Below are positions 34,955 through 44,289 of a stretch of DNA of 64,000 bases, piece after piece; the first letter of the stretch is position 1, and each line of letters opens with the position of its first letter. This DNA is from Lachnospiraceae bacterium (GTDB taxonomy: Bacteria > Bacillota > Clostridia > Lachnospirales > Lachnospiraceae): contig JAILRO010000038.1 of NCBI GenBank assembly GCA_024698145.1, positions 1 through 64,000 of the forward strand, in the 5' to 3' direction. Position numbers and translations under genes: made by a program. The notes under the pieces were generated by a model. It did not search any database. It saw only the letters and a list, made by a program, of their open reading frames with translations, and had not been told where the DNA came from.

Positions 34955-34966
34955 GGTCCTCTTTTT
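34942..34966 (+). terminator. Terminator of the dehydratase operon
   Basis: AGAGGAC (34942-34948) pairs with GTCCTCT (34956-34962), followed by T residues to 34966. The stop codon of the small protein lies in the loop. Confidence 0.88.
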
Positions 34967-34988
34967 CGATGTTAATTAAATGAAATAA

Positions 34989-35041
34989 TCACAAAAGAAA
35001 AAAAGTTTTGTCACAATTTGGTCACAAAATCGATTTAATAT
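34989..35041 (+). promoter_or_regulatory. Helically phased TCACAA repeats upstream of htrA
   Basis: TCACAA occurs at 34989, 35011 and 35022, that is 22 and 11 bp apart, so all three copies face the same side of the helix. OmpR-type regulators bind such direct repeats. A TAATAT (35036-35041) could serve as a -10. In Bacillus subtilis htrA genes are controlled by the OmpR-type regulator CssR, so an analogous stress system is a reasonable guess. Confidence 0.45.
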
Positions 35042-35125
35042 ATCAAACATATGATAAATAATTTGCGGACGAGAATATGAGGAAACAAGAACAAAAAGTC
35101 CGTATATGAAAGGCAGGTTTTTATT

Positions 35126-36679
35126 ATGGAAAATGAAACCAATAACAATGAAGTTGTTGCAGATGTCACGGAGAGTGTTGTAGAAACGACAACTGAAAGA
35201 CAAGCGGAGAGAAGTGCTGATAATACTTCATATCAGACTAACAACTATCAGAATAATTACAGTTACGGACAGAATAATTATACAGGTAACAATTACGGTG
35301 GAACAACAAGCGGAGCACAGCAGCCTAAGAAAAAGAAGAAAAAAGGATCGGGCAAAGGAATAAAAGTACTTGCGTTTGTAGGTAAGGCTGCAGCGTTTGG
35401 TATAATAGCGGGCGGAATAATGGTTGGTGTCAATGCTGTCGGTAATAAGACAGTTAACAAGCATACGAAAACAGCAGAAGTTAAAACTGTTACAACTGCT
35501 GATGCAGGAATGAAAAGCAGCAAAACGGAAAGTGATGTTGCGGATGTTGCAGAAGAGGTTATGCCTTCAATAGTTTCTATTACCAATACGTCGGTTCAAG
35601 TTGTTCGTTCATGGTTCCAGTCATATGAGCAGGAAGTTCAGGGTGCCGGCTCGGGAATAATTATAGGTAAGACAGATGATGAGATTTTGGTAGCAACAAA
35701 CAATCATGTCATAGACGGTGCAAAGGAACTTACGGTATCATTTAGCGATGATACTGCAGTAGAAGCCAAGGTCAAGGGCGTGGATGCTGCTATGGACCTG
35801 GCTGTTGTTGCAATCGATATCGACGATATGGAAGAGGGCACTCTTGATAAGATTAAGGTTGCGGCACTTGGTTCTTCTGATGATTTGAGAGTTGGTGAAC
35901 CTGCGATTGCAATCGGTAATGCGTTAGGATACGGACAGTCAGTGACAGTTGGTTATATCAGTGCGTTGGACAGAGAGGTTGATGCAGATGGTAAGAAGAT
36001 GAAACTTCTCCAGACAGATGCGGCAATCAATCCGGGAAACAGTGGTGGAGCACTTCTTAACGGCAAGGGTGAAGTGATTGGAATCAACACCATGAAATAT
36101 GTTGACAGTACCGTTGAAGGAATGGGATATGCGATTCCGATTTCTAAGGCAATTCCGATTATTAATGACCTTATGAACGAAAAAGTTATTAAGGAGAGTG
36201 AACAGGGTTATCTCGGTATCAAGGGAAATGATATTACCGATGAATATGCAGAGAACTTTAACATGCCTAATGGTGTGTATGTTTCCAAGATATTAGAGGA
36301 TTCGCCGGCAGACAAATGTGGACTTAAGGCAGGAGATATCATCACAAAGTTTGGTGACAGGGATATTTCGAGTATGGAAGAATTGCAGAGCATTCTTTCA
36401 AAGAAGCAGGCCGGAGAAGAGATTACAATGGTTGTTAAGCGTAATGATGAGAAGGGTGAATATAAAGAGATTACGTTGACCGTAACTCTCGGCGCGAAGA
36501 AAGATATGCCGGAGTCAGATAAGAAGAAAGCTGACAAAGAAGATAAAGAAAGTACTACTGAAGAAAATACTTCGGAGGAAGATGGACAATACGAAGAATG
36601 GAACGAAGGTGATAACGGATACCAGGATGTGGATCCGGAGGAATTCTTCCGTCAGTTTGATGAATATTTCAACAGATAA
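35126..36679 (+). CDS. htrA: HtrA/DegP-like membrane serine protease
   Basis: This quality-control protease acts on misfolded proteins outside the membrane. The 517-residue protein has an unusual cytoplasmic N-terminus rich in Asn, Tyr and Gln (about 30-68), a Lys cluster (PKKKKKKG), a membrane helix (about 78-103), an S1C protease domain with catalytic triad H194 (NNHVIDG), D224 (AMDLAVVAID) and S306 (NPGNSGGAL), one PDZ domain (about 360-455) and a Glu/Asp-rich C-terminal tail. Its own promoter region carries phased repeats, and a strong terminator follows. The single PDZ domain and membrane anchor match Gram-positive HtrA. Confidence 0.94.
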   Translation: MENETNNNEVVADVTESVVETTTERQAERSADNTSYQTNNYQNNYSYGQNNYTGNNYGGTTSGAQQPKKKKKKGSGKGIKVLAFVGKAAAFGIIAGGIMVGVNAVGNKTVNKHTKTAEVKTVTTADAGMKSSKTESDVADVAEEVMPSIVSITNTSVQVVRSWFQSYEQEVQGAGSGIIIGKTDDEILVATNNHVIDGAKELTVSFSDDTAVEAKVKGVDAAMDLAVVAIDIDDMEEGTLDKIKVAALGSSDDLRVGEPAIAIGNALGYGQSVTVGYISALDREVDADGKKMKLLQTDAAINPGNSGGALLNGKGEVIGINTMKYVDSTVEGMGYAIPISKAIPIINDLMNEKVIKESEQGYLGIKGNDITDEYAENFNMPNGVYVSKILEDSPADKCGLKAGDIITKFGDRDISSMEELQSILSKKQAGEEITMVVKRNDEKGEYKEITLTVTLGAKKDMPESDKKKADKEDKESTTEENTSEEDGQYEEWNEGDNGYQDVDPEEFFRQFDEYFNR

Positions 36680-36687
36680 TATATGAG

Positions 36688-36726
36688 AAAACACCGCAGA
36701 ACTTAACGTTCTGCGGTGTTTTTTTG
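36688..36726 (+). terminator. Intrinsic terminator of htrA
   Basis: ACACCGCAGAAC and GTTCTGCGGTGT form a perfect 12-bp stem with a TTAAC loop, followed by a T run. Confidence 0.93.
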
Positions 36727-36754
36727 CTTGTTGGGAAAAAATATAAAAAAACTA

Positions 36755-36813
36755 TTGACCGATGGTCATTTTTGTAGTATATTTCTAAATGAAGAAAAAA
36801 TGACCGGTGTTCA
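36755..36813 (+). promoter_or_regulatory. Exporter promoter with two palindromic TetR-type operators
   Basis: TTGACC (36755-36760) and TATATT (36778-36783), 17 bp apart, form a strong promoter. A palindrome TGACC-GAT-GGTCA (36756-36768) covers the -35. A second, TGACC-GGT-GTTCA (36801-36813), with flanking A6/T6 arms, lies just after the transcription start, 45 bp centre to centre from the first. Two related palindromes at a promoter whose operon ends in a tetR gene are best read as autoregulatory operators. Confidence 0.75.
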
Positions 36814-36882
36814 TTTTTTGAGAAGTTAGGGTAAAAAGCAAAGGAACAGCCCTAAATAGAAAGCTGAAAGGAGAGCGATAAA

Positions 36883-38979
36883 ATGATAGCGGTTGGAAAA
36901 TGGATTACAAAACATAAAGCAATTATTATCATTTTGAGCATTTTACTTATTATTCCTTCGATAATCGGAATGATAAAGACAAGAACCAATTATGATTTGC
37001 TAAGTTACCTGCCGGACTCTTTGGAGACCGTTTCCGGACAGAACATAATGGTTGATGAGTTTGGGATGGGTGGATTTTCCATGATAATTGTTGAAGGCAT
37101 GGAAATGAAAGATATAAGCGCCCTGAAAGAAGAAATACTTAATATTGACCACGTTGAGAATGTTATATGGTATGACAGCGTCATGGATATTACAATTCCA
37201 AAAGAGATGCTTCCTGAAAAATATAGGGATGCAATCTTTAACGGAGATGCAACAATGATGATTGCACTCTTTGATGATACTACATCAGCAGACAATTCTA
37301 TGAATGCAGTTACGGAGATTAGAAAGGTTGTCAGCGAGAAGTGTTTTGTGTCAGGTATGACAGCACTCGTAACAGATGTTAAGGATTTGGCACTTTCACA
37401 GATTCCTATATATGTTGTTATAGCAGCAATATCCACCTTGGTGGTTTTGTTACTTACAATGGATTCATTTTTTACACCTGTTATATTCTTATCGGGAATC
37501 GGTCTTGCGGTATTATATAACCTTGGAACAAATTTTTTCCTTGGTGAAACAAGTTACATCACAACAGCACTTACTGCAGTTTTACAACTTGGTGTAACGA
37601 TGGATTATTCGATATTCTTGTTAGAAAGTTACAGGGCGAATAAGTTGAAATATCCTGATGACAAGGAAAGAGCAATGGCACATGCGATATCTAACACATT
37701 TGTTTCTGTATGTGGAAGCTCGCTTACAACAGTTGCGGGATTTATGGCATTATGCGTAATGACCTTTGCACTCGGTCGTGATCTTGGACTTGTAATGTCA
37801 AAGGGTGTGTTACTTGGAGTTATCGTCTGTGTAACAGTTCTTCCTTGCTTGATTTTGGTATTTGATAAACAGATTGAAAAATACAGTCACAAGGAGTTGA
37901 TGCCTGAGTTTCACAAACTTTCGGATTTTATATTGAAGTATAGGTTTATTGCGGTTGTGTTGTTTATATTAATTGCAATCCCTGCACTTCATGGCAGCAA
38001 TAATGTAGAAATATACTATAATTTGGATAGAGGACTTCCAAAGGATCTTCCTTCTTCAGTGGCTAACGAAAAACTTAAAGAAGAGTTCAATATGAGTGTT
38101 ATGCATATAGTAATGCTTCCGTCAGGACTTGATTCTACAGAGAAAAACAAAGCAATTGATGAAATGAAGAAGGTTGACGGAGTCAAATGGGTAATTGGAA
38201 TGAACTCAGTTCTCGGTGCTGATGTACCGGAAACAATGATTCCTGATAAGTACAAAGAGATGCTTTCAAGTGACAATTATGAGTTGATGTTTGTTTGTTC
38301 TAATTATGCGACTGCATCTGACGAGGTTAATGAGCAGATAGCAAAACTCACAAAGATAGCAAAGGATGTTGATGAGTCGTCAATGGTAATCGGCGAAGCG
38401 CCTCTTACAAAGGATTTGATGGATACGACTAATGTGGATTTGAAGAGAGTTAATTATCTTTCCATTGCAGCAATATTTGTAATCATTTTGTTTACATTTA
38501 AGTCGATATCACTTCCTATAATTTTGGTACTTGTCATTGAGTTTGCAATAAACGTTAATATGGCATTTCCGTATTACTTCAATACGCCACTTGTTTTCGT
38601 TGCAAGTATAGTAATCGGAAGTATTCAGCTTGGTGCAACAGTTGATTATGCTATTCTTATGACAAGCAGATATATCAAAGAAAGAGGACTTGGAAAGAGC
38701 AAGAAAGAGGCGGTTTCCATTGCACATAAGACTTCTATCAAGTCAATAATAACAAGTGGTTCGTGCTTCTTTGCTTCAACATTTGGTATAACGCTTTACT
38801 CAAGTATTGATATGATAGCTTCAATATGTACATTGCTTGCACGTGGAGCGGTAATAAGTGTGTTTGTAGTAGTAACTTTACTTCCTGCAATGTTGTGGAT
38901 ATTTGATCCAATCATTTGCAAGACAACATGGAGCCTTCGTCATGTAAAGGTGTTGAATAAAACAGCAAAGGCTGAATAA
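36883..38979 (+). CDS. MMPL/RND-superfamily exporter
   Basis: The 698-residue membrane protein has the MMPL layout: a first helix (about 12-32), a large extracellular loop (about 33-170), a block of helices (about 172-325), a helix at about 345-362, a second large loop (about 365-515) and a final block of helices (about 520-685). Conserved helix-4 features appear twice: QLGVTMDYSIFLLESYR (about 238-254) and QLGATVDYAILMTSRYI (about 584-600), with the proton-relay Asp-Tyr pairs. It is followed 47 bp later by a secreted heptad-repeat protein and then a TetR regulator, all apparently from the palindrome-bearing promoter. Substrate unknown; lipids, hydrophobic peptides or drugs are plausible for the family. 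Confidence 0.9.
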   Translation: MIAVGKWITKHKAIIIILSILLIIPSIIGMIKTRTNYDLLSYLPDSLETVSGQNIMVDEFGMGGFSMIIVEGMEMKDISALKEEILNIDHVENVIWYDSVMDITIPKEMLPEKYRDAIFNGDATMMIALFDDTTSADNSMNAVTEIRKVVSEKCFVSGMTALVTDVKDLALSQIPIYVVIAAISTLVVLLLTMDSFFTPVIFLSGIGLAVLYNLGTNFFLGETSYITTALTAVLQLGVTMDYSIFLLESYRANKLKYPDDKERAMAHAISNTFVSVCGSSLTTVAGFMALCVMTFALGRDLGLVMSKGVLLGVIVCVTVLPCLILVFDKQIEKYSHKELMPEFHKLSDFILKYRFIAVVLFILIAIPALHGSNNVEIYYNLDRGLPKDLPSSVANEKLKEEFNMSVMHIVMLPSGLDSTEKNKAIDEMKKVDGVKWVIGMNSVLGADVPETMIPDKYKEMLSSDNYELMFVCSNYATASDEVNEQIAKLTKIAKDVDESSMVIGEAPLTKDLMDTTNVDLKRVNYLSIAAIFVIILFTFKSISLPIILVLVIEFAINVNMAFPYYFNTPLVFVASIVIGSIQLGATVDYAILMTSRYIKERGLGKSKKEAVSIAHKTSIKSIITSGSCFFASTFGITLYSSIDMIASICTLLARGAVISVFVVVTLLPAMLWIFDPIICKTTWSLRHVKVLNKTAKAE

Positions 38980-39026
38980 TTAGAAGTAGATAATGTATTT
39001 TGGTATATTTTGAAGGAGGAATAATT

Positions 39027-41093
39027 ATGAAATCATTGAAACGTATTACGGCGGTTACACTTACGGCAGCAATGGCGGCAGGGCTTGTGGTAAGTCCTGT
39101 AACAACGACTTATGCTGCAGAAAATGTTGAAAAGGAAGAGACAGTATATGTTACACAAACAGCAACAGGTGATGTTAAAAGTGTAACGGTTTCTGACTGG
39201 CTTAAGAATGTAACAGGAACCGGAGAAATCAAAGATAAGTCTAGCCTTAAGGACATCAAGAATGTCAAAGGTAATGAAACATTTACTGAAAGCAACGGTA
39301 ATCTTACATGGAAAGCAAATGATGCCGATATTTATTATCAGGGAACAACAGATGAGAAGCCTCCTGTTGCCATGGAAGTATCTTATAAGCTTGATGGCAA
39401 GGATATTAAGCCTGAAGATTTGGCAGGCAAATCAGGTAAGGTAGAGATTACAATTAAGTATATCAATAAGACTTCTTATGAAGATACAGTGGATGGAGAA
39501 GATACAACTCTTCAGAATCCGTTCCTTATGGCTTCAGCAGTAATTCTTCCGGTTGATAACTTCAGTAATGTAGAAGTAAGTCAGGGAAAACTTGTTTCAG
39601 AGGGAAGCAATCAGATTCTTGTAGCATATGGTATGCCGGGATTGTTTGATAGTTTGGAAGTTGCTGATGATACAAGAGAGAAACTTGAAAAACATTTAAG
39701 TGATACAGTTACAATTAAAGCAGATGCCACAGATTTTGAGCTTGCATCTATATATACAGTAGCTACAGCTGATGAGTTTTCAAGTATAGAGCTTGATGAG
39801 AACAGTGATATGGATGATCTCGAAGATGCACTTGATAAGCTCGATGACGCTTCAGAAAGTCTCGTATCCGGATCTGATACACTTTCGGAAGGTATTGGAA
39901 CATTGAAGGATAACTTCAAGACATATGCAAATGGTGTCGGAAGCATCAAGAAAGGTGCATCATCACTTTCGACAGGAATTACCAAATATACAGATGGAGT
40001 TAAGTCTGTAACAGACGGTACAACACAGTTTGTGACAGGAACTAATAGTCTTGCATCAGGCGTAAAGGCATATGTTGCCGGTGAGAAGCAGGTTGCTGAC
40101 GGAGCTAAAAAGTTAAATGATGGCGCAAAAGATTTTCCTGCAAAATATAGCCTTTTTTCACAAGGACTTAACAGTTATATAGATAATGTAGATAAGATAG
40201 CAGATAATGCAGGTACATTGGCTACAGGTTCGGCAGCAGTCTCTAATGGTATTGGTGAGCTTAACAAAAACATAGCTTCATTAGAAGAATCTTATGCAAA
40301 CTACACAACCATAGATACTGGATTAACCAGTTTGAAAACCAGTTTGTCTGCGATAGAAAGTGCATATAGTGCCAATTCGATAGATACGACTAGTCTTCAA
40401 CAAGCAATTGCTAGCATAGATAATATTAAAGCTGGTTTGGATCAGATATATGGTAACCAGAAAAACGGAGTTGCCGGTTTGAAGGCGGCAACCGGAAAAG
40501 ATTCAGATTTGGCAAAGGGAGCTGCAGCACTTGCAGCAGGTCTTGAAGGACTTAACGCAGGCGCACCTGCATTAAAAGCCGGTGGTGCACAGCTTAAACA
40601 AAGTGACAAAGATATCAGTGCCGGACTTACAACTGTAACAGGAGGAATTGCCGGTCTTTATGCAGGAATCAACAAGTTGAGCGAGAACAATGAAGCTCTT
40701 GTAACCGGAGCAGATACTCTTGAAAAGAGTGGTTCCCTTCTTACAAGCGGAATTGGTCAGCTTACAGCTAATACGAAAACTTTGACAAAGGGTGCAAAGA
40801 AATTGTCAAAAGGTGCAGCAGATCTTGATACAGCAACCGGTAAAGTAACAGAAGGTATCGGTAAGCTTTCTGACGGATCAGATAAGTTATCGGAAGGAAT
40901 GAGCAAGTTCAAGGACGAAGGTACAGACAAGCTTAAGAGAGAATATAACAGCAAGGTTAAAACTGTACTTGATCGTTTGGATTCTATTACAGGCAAAGCA
41001 GGACAGTATAAGACATTTTCAGGAGTTGCAGATGGAATGGATGGAAAGGTTAAGTTCATTTTCCAGACTGCTGAGATAAAGACAGAAGAGTAG
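39027..41093 (+). CDS. Secreted heptad-repeat protein (LxxG type, YhgE-like coiled coil)
   Basis: The 688-residue protein starts with a signal peptide (MKSLKRITAVTLTAAMAAGL, cleavage probably after TYA). A beta-rich N-terminal domain (about 35-235) is followed by a long helical region (about 250-650) of degenerate heptads with Gly or Ser at every seventh residue (GIGTLKDNF, GASSLSTGI, GAKKLSKGA). Such X-X-X-Leu-X-X-Gly heptads occur in YhgE/Pip proteins, but those carry membrane helices; here no C-terminal helix is visible, so the protein is probably released or held by partners. Its place between an MMPL exporter and TetR suggests that it is the exporter's extracellular partner. ATG 39027 is chosen for its GAAGGAGGA site. 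Confidence 0.8.
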   Translation: MKSLKRITAVTLTAAMAAGLVVSPVTTTYAAENVEKEETVYVTQTATGDVKSVTVSDWLKNVTGTGEIKDKSSLKDIKNVKGNETFTESNGNLTWKANDADIYYQGTTDEKPPVAMEVSYKLDGKDIKPEDLAGKSGKVEITIKYINKTSYEDTVDGEDTTLQNPFLMASAVILPVDNFSNVEVSQGKLVSEGSNQILVAYGMPGLFDSLEVADDTREKLEKHLSDTVTIKADATDFELASIYTVATADEFSSIELDENSDMDDLEDALDKLDDASESLVSGSDTLSEGIGTLKDNFKTYANGVGSIKKGASSLSTGITKYTDGVKSVTDGTTQFVTGTNSLASGVKAYVAGEKQVADGAKKLNDGAKDFPAKYSLFSQGLNSYIDNVDKIADNAGTLATGSAAVSNGIGELNKNIASLEESYANYTTIDTGLTSLKTSLSAIESAYSANSIDTTSLQQAIASIDNIKAGLDQIYGNQKNGVAGLKAATGKDSDLAKGAAALAAGLEGLNAGAPALKAGGAQLKQSDKDISAGLTTVTGGIAGLYAGINKLSENNEALVTGADTLEKSGSLLTSGIGQLTANTKTLTKGAKKLSKGAADLDTATGKVTEGIGKLSDGSDKLSEGMSKFKDEGTDKLKREYNSKVKTVLDRLDSITGKAGQYKTFSGVADGMDGKVKFIFQTAEIKTEE

Positions 41094-41136
41094 ATGTTTC
41101 TAAAGACCGGATTTGATTAACTTAAAGGATGATTAG

Positions 41137-41742
41137 ATGGGTAAAGTCGAAGAAAACAAGAAAAAGAAAAAAGATGCAATAGTCAATTCAGCATTTTCAT
41201 TGTTTATTAATAACGGCATAAATGATACTTCGATTGCTGATATTATGAAAAAAGCCGAGCTTGCAAAGGGAACATTTTACCTATATTTTAAAGATAAATA
41301 TGAGGTGAGAGATTACCTTATAAGGAGAAAAGCAACACAGGTATTTGAAAGAGCGATTGAAGACTTGGAAGCAAGTGACATTGAAGAGTTTGACGACAAA
41401 ATCATCTTTATAATTGATAATGTTCTAGATCAGTTGGATGGTAATAAGATATTGCTTAAGTTTATTTTCAAAAACTTAAGTTGGGGACTGTTCAGACATT
41501 CTATGGAACATGTTCAGGTCTATGATAGCGAAGGACAGATTGATATTTTTGGAAAGTTCAACGAACTGACCGATGGAAAGATTAGGAATGTGGAAATGTT
41601 GCTTTTCTTGATTGTTGAATTGGTAAGTTCCACGGCCTACTCGGTAATCCTTTATAAGCAACCGGTAGAGTTACCGGAACTTAAGGAGGAACTGTATCCG
41701 GTAATACGTCAAATGATACATTTATATACAATCAATGATTAA
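41137..41742 (+). CDS. TetR-family transcriptional regulator
   Basis: The 201-residue protein has an N-terminal TetR helix-turn-helix (about 10-56; AIVNSAFSLFINNGINDTSIADIMKKAELAKGTFYLYF) and a helical ligand-binding domain of the TetR type. It is the third gene after the MMPL exporter and the heptad-repeat protein (43 bp gap). The two palindromes at 36756 and 36801 are its probable operators, giving derepression of the exporter when a ligand binds. The ligand is unknown and may be the exporter's substrate. Confidence 0.92.
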   Translation: MGKVEENKKKKKDAIVNSAFSLFINNGINDTSIADIMKKAELAKGTFYLYFKDKYEVRDYLIRRKATQVFERAIEDLEASDIEEFDDKIIFIIDNVLDQLDGNKILLKFIFKNLSWGLFRHSMEHVQVYDSEGQIDIFGKFNELTDGKIRNVEMLLFLIVELVSSTAYSVILYKQPVELPELKEELYPVIRQMIHLYTIND

Positions 41743-41800
41743 CAGAATGTTCACAAAAAGTTAATTTTTTTCACCTGTTTGGCAGGGTGAAATCCATTGA

Positions 41801-41844
41801 AAAAAATACCATGAAATGATATACTGTTTCGTGGTATTTTTTTT
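41801..41844. terminator. Terminator after tetR
   Basis: AAAAAATACCA-T-GAAA (41801-41815) pairs with TTTC-G-TGGTATTTT (41827-41840), followed by T residues to 41844. The A-run before the stem makes it workable in both directions. A second hairpin (TTTCACCTG with CAGGGTGAA, about 41770-41793) lies just upstream. Confidence 0.82.
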
Positions 41845-41860
41845 ATACGTGAGGTATGTT

Positions 41861-44194
41861 ATGGGCAAGCGAATGAATATCGCATTATATATATCAATGT
41901 TTGAAAATGAGTTTTCATATGCAGTGTGTGAAGGAGCATTCTTGGGTGCAAAAGAGATAGATGCTAATCTTTTTATTCTTCCGGCAGGAATCAAAGACGC
42001 AGTGTATGATGATTACGATGCTAATTGTTATCGTTATCAGTATAATACTCTGTATTCTCTGACAAAAACCCACGGCTTTGACGCTATAATAATTGAATAC
42101 GGTTCGATTACTTCTTTTTTGAATGAGAAGGAAAAGAGAAAGTTTTTGAAGTCTTTGGGACATAATACCCCGATTATTTTGTTGGCAGGAGAGGAAAAGG
42201 GTTATTCAAGTGTTGCTATTAATAACAAAGCAGGTTTGGAAGAGGTTATAGTACATTTGATTGAACATCACAAATGCACAAAGATTGGTTTTGTGAGTGG
42301 TCCGATTGAAACTAACCAGGACGCGAGAGAAAGACTTGATGTTTATACTCAAACGATGGATATGCATGGTCTTGAATGTACAGATGATTGGGTAGTGTAT
42401 GGAAACTTCTCTGAATTTTGTGAGGAAGAAGTTGAAACTTTGCTTGAAAGACATCCGGACGTAGAAGCTATTGTATGTGCTAATGATCAAATGGCTATTG
42501 GCGTATATAATGTTCTTGAAAAGCATGGTCTTGTTCCCGGCAAAGATGTACTTGTTACCGGATTTGATAATAGTCCGGCTGCTATGCTCTTGGAACCACA
42601 TCTTACTACGGTTAAGGCTGATATCAAGGAACTTGCTTACCGTGCAATGATGGAATGTGCTAAGGTAGTTGACAAGAATGAAGTCAAAGCATATGTTGAT
42701 TCAAAGATACTGACGCATAGTTCTTGCGGATGTGGCACTAATATCAATTATGAGGCCGAAGGCGAGGCAATGGCAAAGGAGATACGCCGGGGCAACGTAG
42801 AACAGGTTGCGTCGAAAGTTTTTGACAGATATTTCAACTTTTTCTTTGAAAGCGAGCATACCATAGAAATGAGACAGGCAGTCAAAGATTATTTTCTTTA
42901 TTTCTTTGGACTTGTTAATGAGGATGGCGTTCTTGATATCAATGAAGAAGAATTTATAGGTGTTTACAACCGTTTTTTCAAAACATATGAAGACGGTTAC
43001 ATAGATCTTAATAATTTTCTAAATCTTAGTTTCACCATGCAGGAATGTATGGATCGTATTTTGACAAGGGAAAAAGACAGATTGTTGTTGTCGCGCTTTA
43101 TGACAAATGTTAATCAGAATCTCATGTCGGCTATGATGACCAAAAAGATAGCCAATGATGAGAAAAGCAAGATATTTGAGATTGTCCTGACTAATATTAC
43201 AAGGGACATGTTACAGTTTTCAGGTGAAGAGAAGAAGAAATACTATACTGTTATAGAAAAATTAAGAAGGATGGAAGCCGAATCGGGTTATTTGTTCGAG
43301 TATGATGAAGGTATCGTTCATAAAGATGGTGAGAAATGGCAACCGCCCGAGACGATTAATCTGAAGGCTTATTATAATCGTAATCGTATGTTCTTATACG
43401 ATGACAATGAGAAAAAAGTGGATTTTAACAATATGTTTACACAGGCATATATTCCAAGTGACAGAAGATTTAATATGCTTGTTACACCACTTTATTCCGG
43501 TGAAACACAGTACGGTATGATGTTTATAGAGACTGACCTTGATAAATACAGATATGCGTCGCAGTTGGCGTGTCAGATCAGTGTTTCTATGGAAGTGCTT
43601 GATATGATAAAGAAACAGAATGCACTCAAGCTTGAGCTTGAGGAAAGCCTGGCGCAATCTGTTGCTAATAATAAGATTCTTGATGAGATAAGCAAATCAG
43701 ATCCGCTTACGGGTATATATAATCGTAGGGGCTTCCTTGACAGAGTCAAGACTGTCATGGAGGCTGAAGTATATCAGGGTAGAAAGGCACTTGTTGTTTA
43801 TGCTGACATGGATAATCTTAAGATTATCAATGATGAGTTTGGTCATGATGATGGCGACTTTGCTTTAAAGACAATAGGAAAGGCGATAGCGCAGTCTTTC
43901 AGACAGTCGGATGTTGTTGCAAGAATGGGTGGCGATGAGTTCGCGGCATTTGCTCTTATTGCGGAAGATAATTTCGGAGATGTTATTAAAGACAGGATAC
44001 GCACATATCTTCGCGAAATGAACAGTTCAAGCGACAAACCGTATCTTGTCAATATAAGTATAGGAACCTATGAGTTTGTAATTGGCAAGGAGACTAATAT
44101 AGATCAGATTCTTAATAAAGCGGATGCTGAACTTTACAAAGAAAAAAAGAGCAAGAATAAAGTGCTCTACAAAGAGGGATATAAGAAAAGTTAG
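41861..44194 (+). CDS. Cytoplasmic sugar-binding-domain/GGDEF fusion (diguanylate cyclase)
   Basis: The 777-residue protein begins directly with a LacI-type periplasmic-binding-protein fold (about 1-290): MNIALYISMFENEFSYAVCEGAF, SVAINNKAGLEEVI, CANDQMAIGVYNVLEKHG and VTGFDNSPAAMLL. There is no signal peptide, membrane helix or helix-turn-helix, so it should sense a cytoplasmic ligand. A middle region follows (about 300-600, GAF-like near 480-590), then a coiled coil and a GGDEF domain with SDPLTGIYNRRGF and MGGDEF at 690-694. An RQSD inhibitory site (681-684) sits exactly five residues before the motif, so feedback by c-di-GMP is expected, unlike the three cyclases at 14-19 kb. ATG 41861 has GAGG upstream. 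Confidence 0.88.
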   Translation: MGKRMNIALYISMFENEFSYAVCEGAFLGAKEIDANLFILPAGIKDAVYDDYDANCYRYQYNTLYSLTKTHGFDAIIIEYGSITSFLNEKEKRKFLKSLGHNTPIILLAGEEKGYSSVAINNKAGLEEVIVHLIEHHKCTKIGFVSGPIETNQDARERLDVYTQTMDMHGLECTDDWVVYGNFSEFCEEEVETLLERHPDVEAIVCANDQMAIGVYNVLEKHGLVPGKDVLVTGFDNSPAAMLLEPHLTTVKADIKELAYRAMMECAKVVDKNEVKAYVDSKILTHSSCGCGTNINYEAEGEAMAKEIRRGNVEQVASKVFDRYFNFFFESEHTIEMRQAVKDYFLYFFGLVNEDGVLDINEEEFIGVYNRFFKTYEDGYIDLNNFLNLSFTMQECMDRILTREKDRLLLSRFMTNVNQNLMSAMMTKKIANDEKSKIFEIVLTNITRDMLQFSGEEKKKYYTVIEKLRRMEAESGYLFEYDEGIVHKDGEKWQPPETINLKAYYNRNRMFLYDDNEKKVDFNNMFTQAYIPSDRRFNMLVTPLYSGETQYGMMFIETDLDKYRYASQLACQISVSMEVLDMIKKQNALKLELEESLAQSVANNKILDEISKSDPLTGIYNRRGFLDRVKTVMEAEVYQGRKALVVYADMDNLKIINDEFGHDDGDFALKTIGKAIAQSFRQSDVVARMGGDEFAAFALIAEDNFGDVIKDRIRTYLREMNSSSDKPYLVNISIGTYEFVIGKETNIDQILNKADAELYKEKKSKNKVLYKEGYKKS

Positions 44195-44220
44195 AAATTA
44201 CGTTGTTATTTATGAGGGGC

Positions 44221-44251
44221 GGCAGGAAAGTATAATGGCTTTCCTGCCTTT
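44221..44251 (+). terminator. Hairpin terminator after the GGDEF fusion
   Basis: GGCAGGAAAG (44221-44230) pairs perfectly with CTTTCCTGCC (44239-44248); only three T residues follow, so termination may be partial. Confidence 0.65.
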
Positions 44252-44289
44252 GTGTACTCTTACATAGATTAATCTGGAAGGAGATAATG

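Noticed and set aside
39027-41093. YhgE/Pip phage-infection-type membrane protein
   Set aside because: The heptads are similar, but no membrane helices are present after the signal peptide, so the YhgE name is not applied.
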